64,000 bases of DNA from Mucilaginibacter lappiensis (GTDB taxonomy: Bacteria; Bacteroidota; Bacteroidia; Sphingobacteriales; Sphingobacteriaceae): positions 186,001-250,000 of the forward strand of contig NZ_FTMG01000001.1 in assembly GCF_900155965.1 (NCBI RefSeq), read 5' to 3'. Made by a program: the position numbers and the translations under genes. Shown here one piece after another: positions 1-10,900 of the stretch (its first letter is position 1; the number at the start of each line of letters is the position of its first letter). The notes beneath the pieces were generated by a model. It saw only the letters and a program-made list of their open reading frames with translations. It did not search any database and was not told the origin of the DNA.

Positions 1-29
1 ACTGTGGTTTGATGTAAACTAACAATACC

Positions 30-78
30 ATCCATCAACAACAAAGGCCGCTTTATGCGGCCTTTGTTGTTGATGGAT
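30..78. terminator. Perfect 22-bp inverted repeat, bidirectional terminator-like hairpin
   Basis: Bases 30-51 are an exact reverse complement of 57-78 around a 5-base TTTAT loop. The core is AAGGCCGC/GCGGCCTT with an A-rich left shoulder and a T-rich right shoulder. This is the usual shape of an intrinsic terminator that works on both strands. It probably ends a gene lying left of the window. The right arm is TTTGTTGTTG rather than a pure T run, so termination strength is uncertain. Confidence 0.7.
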
Positions 79-853
79 ATCTGGTTTAAAGCAGCATCAA
101 GGAGCTTGTCGACTACAAAAACTCCGATCCGGCATAGCTTAAATCATCAAATCAGAATAAAAAGCAGAGCTAATAGCTCTAAAAAAACTCTTCATTAACC
201 GGATTTTGACAAATACTTACACATTAGTTTATTTTTTTAGCACCAGAGGCAATATAAATTTCAAATAGTACCACAAATAACTTTTGTAAGCCCTTAATTG
301 TTATTATATCTGAAACCCCTGATGTTCAAATATTTGCTAAATGAGCGCTATAGTACTAAATATTAAATAATTGAATATCAACAATTTAATAAAATAATTT
401 TTTATATTTAAACCAACCCTTCCAAAGTAAATCCTGCTTTAAATAAACATTAACAAATTGGTCAAAATTGTACCCAATAAAGATATTTAACTCAAGAGAA
501 TCTATTTTTTAACCAATAATTATCATTATTATTTACGGTAAATCATTTAACCTCAATGATAAACAACATAATATTAGGTTGTTAACATATGTTTAAGGAC
601 CATTTTTTCATTTTGTTCTTTTTTTGTTCATTGTATTCACTGTGCATAAATATAAAAATATAGTGGTATTATTGTATAATTAATAAGATTAAGATGTCTT
701 TGTTGTTAAATTATTACTTTTTGATTAAAGTATAAGATTGATTTATTATTTTCATCTGCCATAATATTTAGTGTTCTCTATATCCTCATCTGGGATTTGT
801 ATGGTAGTTTTTGCAGATAGCCATCTATTTTAACATTTTATCTACCCTATATC
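79..853. other. AT-rich non-coding leader upstream of the polyketide operon
   Basis: No credible gene is visible on either strand in these roughly 775 bases, which are very AT-rich from about 180 onward. A short hairpin, AGAGCT-AAT-AGCTCT, lies at 166-180 and is followed by seven A residues. The promoter of the polyketide operon must lie here, but I could not find a clean Bacteroidota -7/-33 pair. The length of the spacer suggests upstream control of the cluster, which is an inference. Confidence 0.6.
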
Positions 854-3800
854 ATGAAAAAACGTGCAATAATTGGATTAACCCCCTTCGAAAAACCCGA
901 TGTATCGCTTGCACTTGATCTGCATCACGCGGGAGCTTTTCCTGTATTGAGTCTCGGGCTCAATAAAACCCTCGCCGAAGAAGCGCTTGAAAGCTTAGTA
1001 AGCCGTAGCTCAATCGATTTTGGAGTTTGTTTTGCGGGAATTGATATCAGCGATATCAAACTGCCCGAACAGGTGAGCATGATCATCGTGCCATTCGGAG
1101 TAAAGATCAAACAGCCCAAAAACACCCAGCTTATTTATCAGGTAAATGACCTTGCTTCTGCAAAACTGGCTAAAGCCCAGGGCGCTGATGGCATCATCAT
1201 TAAAGGTAACGAGGGCGCTGGCAATGTGGCTTATGAATCTTCATACATATTATTCCAGCGCGTTATACAGGAGGTAAAAGACATCCCGGTTTGGGTACAG
1301 GGTGGCGTAGGCATTCATACTGCAGCAGCATTATCTGCGCAAGGAGCAGCTGGTATCGTACTTGACAGCCAATTGGCCTTGTTTCCGGAATGCTCGGCAC
1401 CAAAAGAATTGAAGGAACTTTGCACCAAATTAAGCGGTACCGAAACCAAACTGATCGACAACTGCAGGGTGTTGGTTCGTCCAAACTCCCCTGCCCTGCC
1501 AGAAAACACTACTTATAACGATCTTAAAGCTTATTTCACCGATCTTAATCCGGAGAAAAGCTATATCCCCATGGGGCAGGACATTGCCTTGGCTACCGAT
1601 TTGGTTAACCGGTACAAAAAATTGGACAAACTGGTATTTGGCATCAAAGAAGCCATGTACGGTCACCTGAACCAGGCACGTGCGTTAAACGTGATCAGAC
1701 CAAATAATGCTTTAGCAAAAGATCTTAACATCACCTACCCTATTGCCCAGGGCCCAATGACCCGCGTAAGCGATGTAGCTCCCTTTGCCGATGCTGTAGC
1801 AGAAGCCGGTGCTTTATCGTTCATCGCGTTATCATTATTAAAAGGGCCGCGCGCCAAAGAACTGGTGATGGATACCAAAAAACTCGCCGGTAAAAAAACC
1901 TGGGGTGTAGGGATCCTTGGTTTTGCACCGCAGGAACTGCGCGATGAGCAAATGCAATACATCCTGGAAGCAAAACCACCTGTGGTACTGATTGCCGGTG
2001 GTAGGCCATCACAGGCTAAACCGCTTGAAAAAGTGGGTATAAAAACATTTTTACATGTTCCGTCGGTTTCCTTGCTGGACATGTTTTTGAAAGAAGGCGC
2101 CCGCCGCTTTGTTTTTGAAGGCCGTGAATGCGGTGGTCACGTTGGCCCCCTATCCAGCATGGTACTTTGGGAAAAACAAATTGAACGCCTGTTAAAAGAA
2201 GATAAGCCCGAGGAGATCAGCGTATTTTTTGCCGGTGGTATACATGATGCTTTTTCATCTGCTTTTATAGCGGTAATGGCGGCACCATTAGCGGCCAAAG
2301 GCGTAAAAGTAGGTGTACTAATGGGTACTGCTTACTTATATACTAAAGAAGCGGTTATTACCGGTGCCATACAGGATAAATTCCAGGAGCAGGCTATGCA
2401 GGCTAAGGATACCGTGTTGCTGGAAACAGCACCGGGTCATGAAACCCGTTGTCTGAATACCGCATTCGCCGATTTCTTTAGTACAGAGAAAGCCAAATTA
2501 CAAAAAGCTGGTATCGACAAAAAAGAAATCTGGGAGAAACTGGAAAGCCTTAACGTTGGCAGGTTGCGTATAGCCGCCAAAGGTATTGAACGCCGCGGTG
2601 ACGAATTGGTAACTATCGACGAAGCCGACCAGCTAAACCTGGGCATGTATATGATTGGTCAGGTGGCGGTAATGCACAACAAAGTTATTTCCCTGCTGGA
2701 ACTGCACCAGGATGTTGCCGAAAACAATTATCAGCATATCTTGAGCGCGGCTTTACCTGCCGCCCCAGAGTCAACCGAGCGTTCGCTTGACGTGGCTATC
2801 GTGGGTATGGCTTGTATCTTCCCCGAAGCAAAAAATATTGAAGAATACTGGCGCAATATTATCTTAGGAAAAGATTGCGTTACCGAAGTACCCGATGAGC
2901 GCTGGAATAAAGCATTATATTACGATCCTGCATCTACCGCAGACGACATGTCGCACTCCAAATGGGGCGGCTTTATTCCAAAGATCGATTTTGATCCGCT
3001 TGAATTTGGGATACCACCGCAGTCACTAGCCGCCATTGAGCCAACACAACTGTTAACCTTACTGGTTGCTAAACAAGCTATGGAAAACGCCGGTTATAGC
3101 AACGGTAATTTCGACCGTGATAATGTATCCGTGATTATCGGCGCCGAAGGTGGCAACGATTTGGCCAACAGTTATAGTTTCAGAGGATATTACAAACAGG
3201 TATTCGGCGAAATCCCGCCTGAAGTGGACGCTGCTCTGCCAAAAACCACTGAAGATTCCTTCCCGGGTATTCTGGCTAATGTAATTTCTGGCCGTGTCAC
3301 CAACCGGATGGATTTTGGTGGTCGTAACTTTACAGTAGATGCCGCCTGTGCATCGTCATTAGCTGCCATTGATTTGGCTTGCCAGGAATTGTTCCTTGAA
3401 AAATCAGACATGGTACTGGCCGGCGGCGCTGATTTGCACAACGGTATTAATGATTACCTGATGTTCTCAAGCACCCATGCCCTATCGCGCAAAGGTCGCT
3501 GCGCCACATTTGATGGTGAAGCTGATGGTATTGCTTTAGGCGAAGGTGTAGCCATGATCGTGCTGAAAAGACATGAAGATGCCCTGCGCGATGGTGACCG
3601 CGTTTATGCCGTGATCAAAGGCGTTGGCGGATCAAGCGATGGCAAAGCACTAGGCTTAACCGCTCCCCGCAAAATCGGGCAGGTTCGTGCACTGGAACGT
3701 GCTTACGAACAAGCCGGCATCACCCCGTCATTATTAGGATTGGTTGAAGCGCACGGTACAGGTACCGTGGTTGGCGATAAAACTGAATTAAGCGCGTTGA

Positions 3801-6800
3801 CAGACATGCTGAATCAATCAGGCGCCCTGGCAGGTCAAACACACCTGGGCTCGGTAAAAACACAGATCGGACATACCAAGTGCGCCGCTGGTTTAGCCGG
3901 ATTGATCAAAGCTTCCTTAGCGGTTTATCATGGTATAAAACCACCAACCATACATTTAAAAACACCAAACGGATTTTACAATCCCGAGACCAGTCCGTTC
4001 GCTTTCCATACCGAAGCCGGTTTATGGATGGATGATAAACGTTACGCAGGTGTGAGTGCCTTCGGTTTTGGCGGAACCAACTTCCACGCCGTAATTGAAA
4101 GCAGCGGCCCTTCATCGGTGCAAAACCCGGTGTTAACATCATGGCCATCGGAGCTTTTTGTTTTCCGGGGTGATACTTATGATGAAGCCAAAACAAAACT
4201 GAACTCAGTAAAAGCTTTACTGGAGATCAATGGCAATATTAACCTGAGAGACATCGCTTTCAGCCTCGCGACAGCCAATACCAAACCGGTACAACTAAGT
4301 ATTGTTGCGGATAATGCCGACGATCTGATGATGAAGGTTGAACTAGCCCTCTCCGGCATCGAAAGCAAAGACACCTATATTGTTAAAAAGCAGGAAGGTA
4401 AAGTAGCGTTCATGTTCCCGGGACAGGGAAGTCAGCGCATCAATATGGCCCGCGATCTGTTCGTGGTATTCCCGGCCATGCGTACTTTGCTGAAACAATA
4501 CCCTGAATATGAAAAAGTACTGTTCCCGAATGCCGCATTTGATCCGGAATTGGTAAAAGACCAAAAAGAAGCTATCAAAGATACCCGCATGGCACAACCA
4601 TTACTGGGTATTGTTGACCTGGCTTTGGCCAACTTCCTGAAAAACATGGGTATTGAACCCGATATGGTTGCAGGTCACAGCTATGGCGAGTTGCCGGCCC
4701 TGTGTTTTGCCGGTGCTTTCGACGAAAGCGAATTGGTAAACCTGAGCGCCAAACGTGCGCAATCTATTTTAGATGCCGTTGTTGATGGCGATGCCGGTGC
4801 TATGATAGCCGTAAATGCTACACAGGACGAACTACAAAAGATCATTTCGGGCTTAAAAGATGTTTACCCGGTTAATTATAACTCTCCGTTACAATGTGTA
4901 TTAGCGGGCACTACTCCTGCCATACATAACTTAATGGAAACACTTAAAACGGCAAAAATATCAGCCAGGAAACTAGAAGTTGCCTGCGCGTTCCATAGCC
5001 CGCTGGTAGCCAGATCAAAAGAACTGTATACTGAAGTAATTGCCGGGGTAAACTTTAACGACCTCAATCTGCCGGTATGGTCAAACACCACCGCAGCAGC
5101 ATACCCTGTTAAAGCAAACGAAATAAAAGAACGCCTGACAGACCACCTGGTAAAACCGGTAAAATTTGTGGAAGAAGTACAGCAAATGTATGCCGCAGGT
5201 GCCCGGATATTTATTGAAGTTGGCCCGGGAAAAGTATTAACCGGCTTAACCAAAGCCTGCCTGGGTAAAGATGAAGTATTGTTATTTGCCGAAGATAACA
5301 GCCGCAACAAACTCACCCACCTGCTTTGTATGCTGGCCGACTATATGGCCACAGGCCGTAACATCCATATTGAAAAACTATTTGAAGGCCGTGATGCTAA
5401 ATTGTTAAATCTGGACGAACCAGCTTTATACAAAAAAAGCGCCGCTGTTTGGTACGTAAATGGTCAGCAAGCTATTCCGGCTAATGGAAAGCTGCCCGCA
5501 AACGGTGCCCTGCCTATCACTGAACCTATTAAAATGAAAAACAACGAAGTACGAACTGAAACGCACACTATCGTAAATTCAGGTGCTGAATTGATGATGC
5601 AGGAATACCTGAACAGCATGAAAATGCTGATACAGGCCCAGAGAGATGTAATGATGTCCTTTTTAGGGCAAAACCCGGGCAGCCCAATGGCTTACCAACA
5701 GGCACCGCAATATCAGCAACAAGCTTATGTTCAGCAACCTATCCCGGTAGCAGCTCCCGTTGAAGTTAAACAGGAAGTGAAAGCCATCGCACAACCGGCT
5801 GCAGCACCAGTTGCCGTACAAAAAGATGTTAAACAGGTATTATTACAGGTAGTAAGCGATAAAACCGGTTACCCGCAGGATATGCTAGGTATGGAGATGG
5901 ACCTGGAAGCCGATCTGAGCATAGACTCCATTAAACGGGTGGAGATCATCGGTACTTTACGCACCGAACTGGGCGGTTTTAGCCATGGCGACAAGAGCGA
6001 AGATACCATGATGGAGCAACTGGCCGGTATTAAAACCCTGAGCGGTTTGGTAAGCTGGATCAACGAAAATACAGCGCAAACTACCACGGTTGCGCCTGCC
6101 ACAGTTAACATAGAAGTCAACGTACAGGCTACTACAAAAGCAAAATTTTCATTAGAAGATTTGAAAGCGGCTATATTATCCGTAGTAAGCGAAAAAACGG
6201 GCTATCCGCAGGAAATGCTGGGCATGGATCTGGACATGGAAGCCGATCTGAGCATCGACTCGATCAAACGCATGGAGATCATTGGCGATCTGAAACTGCA
6301 AATAGGTTTTGGAAAAGCAAATGAGCAGGCAGATGATATGATGGAAAAACTGGCAGCTATTAAAACATTGAACGGCTTAGCCAATTGGATAGCTGAAATA
6401 GAAGCAGAAACCACTGGTTTGGTTACCGAAGCCAAAAAACTCATAGAAGAACCAGTTGCCGAAACAACAACTGATGAAACGCTGTCGCGCCTGCGTTTTG
6501 AGCTTACTCCTACCAAAGCATCAACCGCAGAAGATGCTATTATCAAAGGGCAACGCTTTGCTATCACCGACGACGGCGGCATACAAGCCATCAAGATCAA
6601 GCATTTACTGGAACAACGCGGCGCTATAGCCGACATTGTATATGCCGGCGGAAACCTGCAAGGCTACCAGGGTTTGATCATCCTCAATATGTTTGCCTCG
6701 CAAAAAACAGTGGGTATCATTGACCATTTCGCATTGATCAAGAAACTTGATTTTGAAACCGTAAAATGGGTTTATATCATATCAGATACCATGTTGCATC

Positions 6801-7897
6801 TGAATGAATTTGAAGACATCAGCCTATTAAGGCGTTACCAGGGCTATCCGGGTTTCTTCAAAAGCCTCGATCGTGAATTTGAAGATACTAAATGTCGCGT
6901 AGTAAGCTTAGGCACTCCGATGACGGCGGAAGAAATAGCCGATATCACATTAAAAGAACTCCTTAATCCCGATAAACCATCGGAAGTGATCTACCAGGGT
7001 CATCAAAGACATATAATGGAACTGATACCTTCACAGCTGATCACCGGTTTGGAAGAATCACACATTAAATTGGATAAAAAATCGGTTGTGATCGTATTCG
7101 GCGGAGCGCAGGGCATCACTTCCGAATTGATGATCCACTTTGCTAAGGATTATCCTTGTACTTATATCCTGGTAGGCCGCTCTGCCGATCCAAGAAAAGC
7201 GGGGGCAAGTGCTGCCGATTCACTGGAATCAAAAGACGAGATCCGCGCTTATGTGATCAAACAGGGTGTTATTAAAAAACCTGCCGAAATTGAACAGGAA
7301 ACTGCCCGCATCTACAAAAACAACCAGGTAATGCGCACCATTGCTCAAATGGAAGCAGGCGGTTCAACCGTAGTATATAAATCACTTGACCTATGCGACG
7401 AGCCTCGCTTAAGCAGCTTTATTGATGATACTTATGAAATATATGGCCGTATAGATGGCGTAGTACATGGTGCCGGTTTATTGGAAGATAAACTATTCCA
7501 AAGCAAAACACCGGAATCGTTTGGCCGCGTTTTCGATACTAAGGTAAAACCATTGCGTATCCTGGCTGAGCAGCTACGTCCTGAAACACAGTTTGTAATC
7601 CTGTTCTCGAGCATTGCATCGGTTTATGGTAACCGCGGACAAACAGATTATGCCGCTGCCAACAGTGTACTGGACAAATACGCCTGGGCATTGAACAAAC
7701 GCATCAATGGTAAAGTAATGTCTATTAACTGGGGTCCGTGGAAAGGCGCCGGCATGGTATCGCCAACCCTCGAAAAAGAATATGAACGCCGTGGTATAGC
7801 ATTAATACCGTTGCAACATGGCCGCGAGATATTTTTAAATGAATTAAAATACGGCAAAGAAAGCCAGGTATTAATTATGGCAGGCAACAATTGGTAA
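854..7897 (+). CDS. Iterative type I polyketide/PUFA-like synthase: (pseudo-NMO)-NMO-KS-AT-ACP-ACP-KR
   Basis: This 2347-residue multidomain synthase should extend an acyl chain with malonyl units and reduce it on carrier domains. The first TIM-barrel FMN-oxidoreductase-like domain (about 1-215) looks degenerate. The second (about 290-560) carries GRECGGHVGP with His429, as in nitronate monooxygenase/PfaD-type enoyl reductases. The KS (about 646-1065) has Cys832 in DAACASS, then EAHGTGT and IGHTKCAAG. The AT (about 1180-1480) has GQGSQ, GHSYGE (Ser1276) and AFHSP, a malonyl-type signature. Two ACPs carry LSIDSIKR at Ser1692 and Ser1803, and the KR (about 2078-2300) has FGGAQG and YAAAN with Tyr2266. 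A Q-rich linker precedes the ACPs. It is the first gene of a co-directional cluster, with the next gene 27 bases downstream. The layout resembles PUFA and heterocyst-glycolipid synthases; the product is unknown. Confidence 0.93.
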   Translation: MKKRAIIGLTPFEKPDVSLALDLHHAGAFPVLSLGLNKTLAEEALESLVSRSSIDFGVCFAGIDISDIKLPEQVSMIIVPFGVKIKQPKNTQLIYQVNDLASAKLAKAQGADGIIIKGNEGAGNVAYESSYILFQRVIQEVKDIPVWVQGGVGIHTAAALSAQGAAGIVLDSQLALFPECSAPKELKELCTKLSGTETKLIDNCRVLVRPNSPALPENTTYNDLKAYFTDLNPEKSYIPMGQDIALATDLVNRYKKLDKLVFGIKEAMYGHLNQARALNVIRPNNALAKDLNITYPIAQGPMTRVSDVAPFADAVAEAGALSFIALSLLKGPRAKELVMDTKKLAGKKTWGVGILGFAPQELRDEQMQYILEAKPPVVLIAGGRPSQAKPLEKVGIKTFLHVPSVSLLDMFLKEGARRFVFEGRECGGHVGPLSSMVLWEKQIERLLKEDKPEEISVFFAGGIHDAFSSAFIAVMAAPLAAKGVKVGVLMGTAYLYTKEAVITGAIQDKFQEQAMQAKDTVLLETAPGHETRCLNTAFADFFSTEKAKLQKAGIDKKEIWEKLESLNVGRLRIAAKGIERRGDELVTIDEADQLNLGMYMIGQVAVMHNKVISLLELHQDVAENNYQHILSAALPAAPESTERSLDVAIVGMACIFPEAKNIEEYWRNIILGKDCVTEVPDERWNKALYYDPASTADDMSHSKWGGFIPKIDFDPLEFGIPPQSLAAIEPTQLLTLLVAKQAMENAGYSNGNFDRDNVSVIIGAEGGNDLANSYSFRGYYKQVFGEIPPEVDAALPKTTEDSFPGILANVISGRVTNRMDFGGRNFTVDAACASSLAAIDLACQELFLEKSDMVLAGGADLHNGINDYLMFSSTHALSRKGRCATFDGEADGIALGEGVAMIVLKRHEDALRDGDRVYAVIKGVGGSSDGKALGLTAPRKIGQVRALERAYEQAGITPSLLGLVEAHGTGTVVGDKTELSALTDMLNQSGALAGQTHLGSVKTQIGHTKCAAGLAGLIKASLAVYHGIKPPTIHLKTPNGFYNPETSPFAFHTEAGLWMDDKRYAGVSAFGFGGTNFHAVIESSGPSSVQNPVLTSWPSELFVFRGDTYDEAKTKLNSVKALLEINGNINLRDIAFSLATANTKPVQLSIVADNADDLMMKVELALSGIESKDTYIVKKQEGKVAFMFPGQGSQRINMARDLFVVFPAMRTLLKQYPEYEKVLFPNAAFDPELVKDQKEAIKDTRMAQPLLGIVDLALANFLKNMGIEPDMVAGHSYGELPALCFAGAFDESELVNLSAKRAQSILDAVVDGDAGAMIAVNATQDELQKIISGLKDVYPVNYNSPLQCVLAGTTPAIHNLMETLKTAKISARKLEVACAFHSPLVARSKELYTEVIAGVNFNDLNLPVWSNTTAAAYPVKANEIKERLTDHLVKPVKFVEEVQQMYAAGARIFIEVGPGKVLTGLTKACLGKDEVLLFAEDNSRNKLTHLLCMLADYMATGRNIHIEKLFEGRDAKLLNLDEPALYKKSAAVWYVNGQQAIPANGKLPANGALPITEPIKMKNNEVRTETHTIVNSGAELMMQEYLNSMKMLIQAQRDVMMSFLGQNPGSPMAYQQAPQYQQQAYVQQPIPVAAPVEVKQEVKAIAQPAAAPVAVQKDVKQVLLQVVSDKTGYPQDMLGMEMDLEADLSIDSIKRVEIIGTLRTELGGFSHGDKSEDTMMEQLAGIKTLSGLVSWINENTAQTTTVAPATVNIEVNVQATTKAKFSLEDLKAAILSVVSEKTGYPQEMLGMDLDMEADLSIDSIKRMEIIGDLKLQIGFGKANEQADDMMEKLAAIKTLNGLANWIAEIEAETTGLVTEAKKLIEEPVAETTTDETLSRLRFELTPTKASTAEDAIIKGQRFAITDDGGIQAIKIKHLLEQRGAIADIVYAGGNLQGYQGLIILNMFASQKTVGIIDHFALIKKLDFETVKWVYIISDTMLHLNEFEDISLLRRYQGYPGFFKSLDREFEDTKCRVVSLGTPMTAEEIADITLKELLNPDKPSEVIYQGHQRHIMELIPSQLITGLEESHIKLDKKSVVIVFGGAQGITSELMIHFAKDYPCTYILVGRSADPRKAGASAADSLESKDEIRAYVIKQGVIKKPAEIEQETARIYKNNQVMRTIAQMEAGGSTVVYKSLDLCDEPRLSSFIDDTYEIYGRIDGVVHGAGLLEDKLFQSKTPESFGRVFDTKVKPLRILAEQLRPETQFVILFSSIASVYGNRGQTDYAAANSVLDKYAWALNKRINGKVMSINWGPWKGAGMVSPTLEKEYERRGIALIPLQHGREIFLNELKYGKESQVLIMAGNNW

Positions 7898-7924
7898 TTA
7901 TACATCAGCCAAACCATTCCACAC

Positions 7925-10900
7925 ATGAAGAAAACCGATGTAGCAGTAATAGGGATGTCATGCATTTTTCCGGGAGCGGGCGATGTTGAAACCTTCTGGC
8001 AAAATATAATTAACAAAGTTGATTCCACTCAAATAGTGCCACCGGATCGGATAGATCCGGTGCATTTTAGTAAAGGGGAAGCGGCTGTGGATCGTTTTTA
8101 CTGCAACCGTGGCGGTTTTATACCCGACTATGAATTTGATCCGCGTCGTTTTGGAATCCTGCCCGTAGCTGTTGAAGGTACAGAGCCGGATCATTTGCTG
8201 ACACTTGACTTGGCCTATAAGGCCCTCGAAGACGCCGGCGTATTTGCTAAAAACATTACGCTCGATAAAACGGGTATCATTATTGGTAAAGGTAATTATA
8301 CCGGCCCTGGTGCAACCCGGGCCATTGAAATAGTGCGCACCGGCGAACAGATCGCCTCCTTACTTAAAGAGATTCTGCCCGGTTTGGGCGATGCCGAAAT
8401 AGAAAAAGTAAAACAGGAATTTCAATTGCGTAAAGGACGCTTCAGCGCCGATACGGCTATGGGGTTAATCCCCAACCTGGTGGCATCATTGGTGGCTAAC
8501 CGCTTAAACCTCGGCGGCGTGGCATTCACCCTGGATGCAGCCTGCGCCAGCTCGCTGATCGCTATTGACCATGGTGTACAGGAGCTGAACAGTGGTCGTT
8601 GCGATATGATCATAGCCGGAGGTGTACACACCGGTCAAAATGCCGCTTTCTGGAGTATATTTTCGCAATTGGGAGCTCTATCCCGCCAGGAAAAAATAAA
8701 ACCTTTTGACGTAGCAGCCGATGGCCTGATTATTGGCGAAGGCTGTGGCTTTGTGGTTTTAAAACGCCTGGAAGATGCCATAAACGATAAAGACAAAATT
8801 TACGCCGTTATAAAAGGCGTTGGTGTAAGCAGCGATGGCAGCGGCACCAGCGTGATGAGTCCGGCGGTAAAAGGTCAGCTTAAAGCTATTGAGCAAGCCT
8901 GGGAAAACGCAGGTGTACCCACAGATAGAATTGGTTACCTGGAAGCACACGGTACAGGTACCCCACTGGGCGACAAGATCGAACTGCAAACCCTGGCCCA
9001 GTTTTTTGGTCACCATCCCGAACTGCCAGATGCGGGTATAGGATCGGTAAAATCAAACATTGGTCATGCCATGCCGGCAGCGGGTATAGCAGGTTTCATT
9101 AAAACCTGCCTGGCATTATATCATGATACTTTGCCACCCACCCTGCATTGCGAAACGCCACTGGCCCAAATGGAAAAAACCAGGTTCTCGCCTGTACAAG
9201 CATCACGTAGCTGGTCGGCATCAGGTTTGCCTAAATTTGCCGGTGTAAACGCCTTTGGCTTTGGTGGTATTAACGCTCATGTGGTATTAGAAGGCTTTAA
9301 CGCTCCTAAAAAAGATGAAGTATTATTACTTGCCCGTGAAAGCCACGAAGCATTGATTACCGCGTTGGAGACAGGAGATTTTAGGGAAGGAAAAGGCAAC
9401 TTCCGCATAGCCTTGTTTGACCCAACACCCGAAAGAATAAAAAAAGCAACCAAGATAGCCGCCAAAAATAATCCCTGGCGCAATAAACAAGATATTTGGT
9501 ACACCAACGCCCCATTGCTTAACGATGGCGGTAAAGTAGCCTTCGTATTCCCTGGTTTGGATGGCCTGGCAGGCGGTGAGGTTTCTACCGTATCCAATTA
9601 TTTTAACATCGCACCGGATAATGACACTAAAGCTGACGGCCTGTTGAGCGAAGCACTGGGCATACTGAACAAAAGCAGTATCCTGGATTCCGCACTTAAA
9701 CAGTTAGGTGTAAAATCAGACATGAACGCCGGGCACAGCCTGGGCGAATGGCTGGCAGCACGTTCATCTGAACTGGCCGAGGAAAGCTCGGTACTGGAAC
9801 TGCTGGATGTATTGAATCCCGAAACATTTGAGTTGAAAGATTCTCGCTTTATAGCGGTGGGTTGCGGTATTAATCAGCTGGAGCCTATCATGGCCGGCAT
9901 TAAAGATGTATACCTATCGAACGATAATTGCCCACAACAAGTGATCCTTTGTGGCAGCAAACCCGCGCTTGACGAGCTGGTACCCATATTAAAAGCTAAA
10001 CAGATATTTCACCAGATACTGCCTTTTCAATCGGGATTCCATTCCCCTTTTGTGGCTGACAAACTGGATCTGATATTGGACGGGATGCGCAATATGCAGT
10101 TCCGCAAAACAACTACGCCGCTATGGTCGGCCACTACATTGGAGCTTTATCCTGAGGGTTTTGAAGCTATCAGGCAACTAAGCGCTGAACACCTGATCAA
10201 ACCGGTTCGTTTCCGTGAGCTTACCGAAAAACTTTACAGCGAAGGCGCCCGTGTTTTTATACAAGTTGGCTCTGGCGGCCTTATCGGTTTTATCGACGAT
10301 ACTTTAAAAGGCAAAGGTTTTAGCACCATAGCATCAAACGTACCTACACGTCCTGGTTTAAACCAGCTGCAACGGGTATTGGCAGCGCTATTTGTGGAAG
10401 GCAAAGAAGTTGCGCTTGACTTTATGGGTCGTCAAAAGAAATCTTCGCCAGCTGCAACAAAAGGTATCAAACTGGAATTAGGATCACCTATTGTACATAA
10501 CCTGGCTGGATTAAAAAATCTTGCCCAAGTTAAACAACAGGTACCTGTAAATCATGAAGCAATGCTGGTTGACGTTGCCGATCCAATCATGCGGGCTTTC
10601 AGCGAAAACGTGGCCGAAATGGTCAGCATTCAGAATGAGATGATGCAGTTTTTCCAAAACAGGCCTGCACAACCTGTGGTGAGAACAACCACATCGATAC
10701 CTGTTCAGGCACCACCTCCACCTGTAGCGCCTCCACAAACGATAACTAATGCTCCTGCAAAAAGGGTTCCTTTTTCTAAACAGTTGGATGTTAGTTTGGA
10801 TAATTGCCCTTATTTGATTGACCACTCCCTGCTGCGTCAGCCCAAAGGCTGGCATAGTGTGGCGGATATGGATCCGGTGATACCAATGACCATGATATTT

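Noticed and set aside
4876..5316. Antisense reading frame of 146 residues inside the first synthase
   Set aside because: It lies wholly opposite conserved AT sequence, has no recognisable motif and its composition follows the sense codons. It is a shadow.
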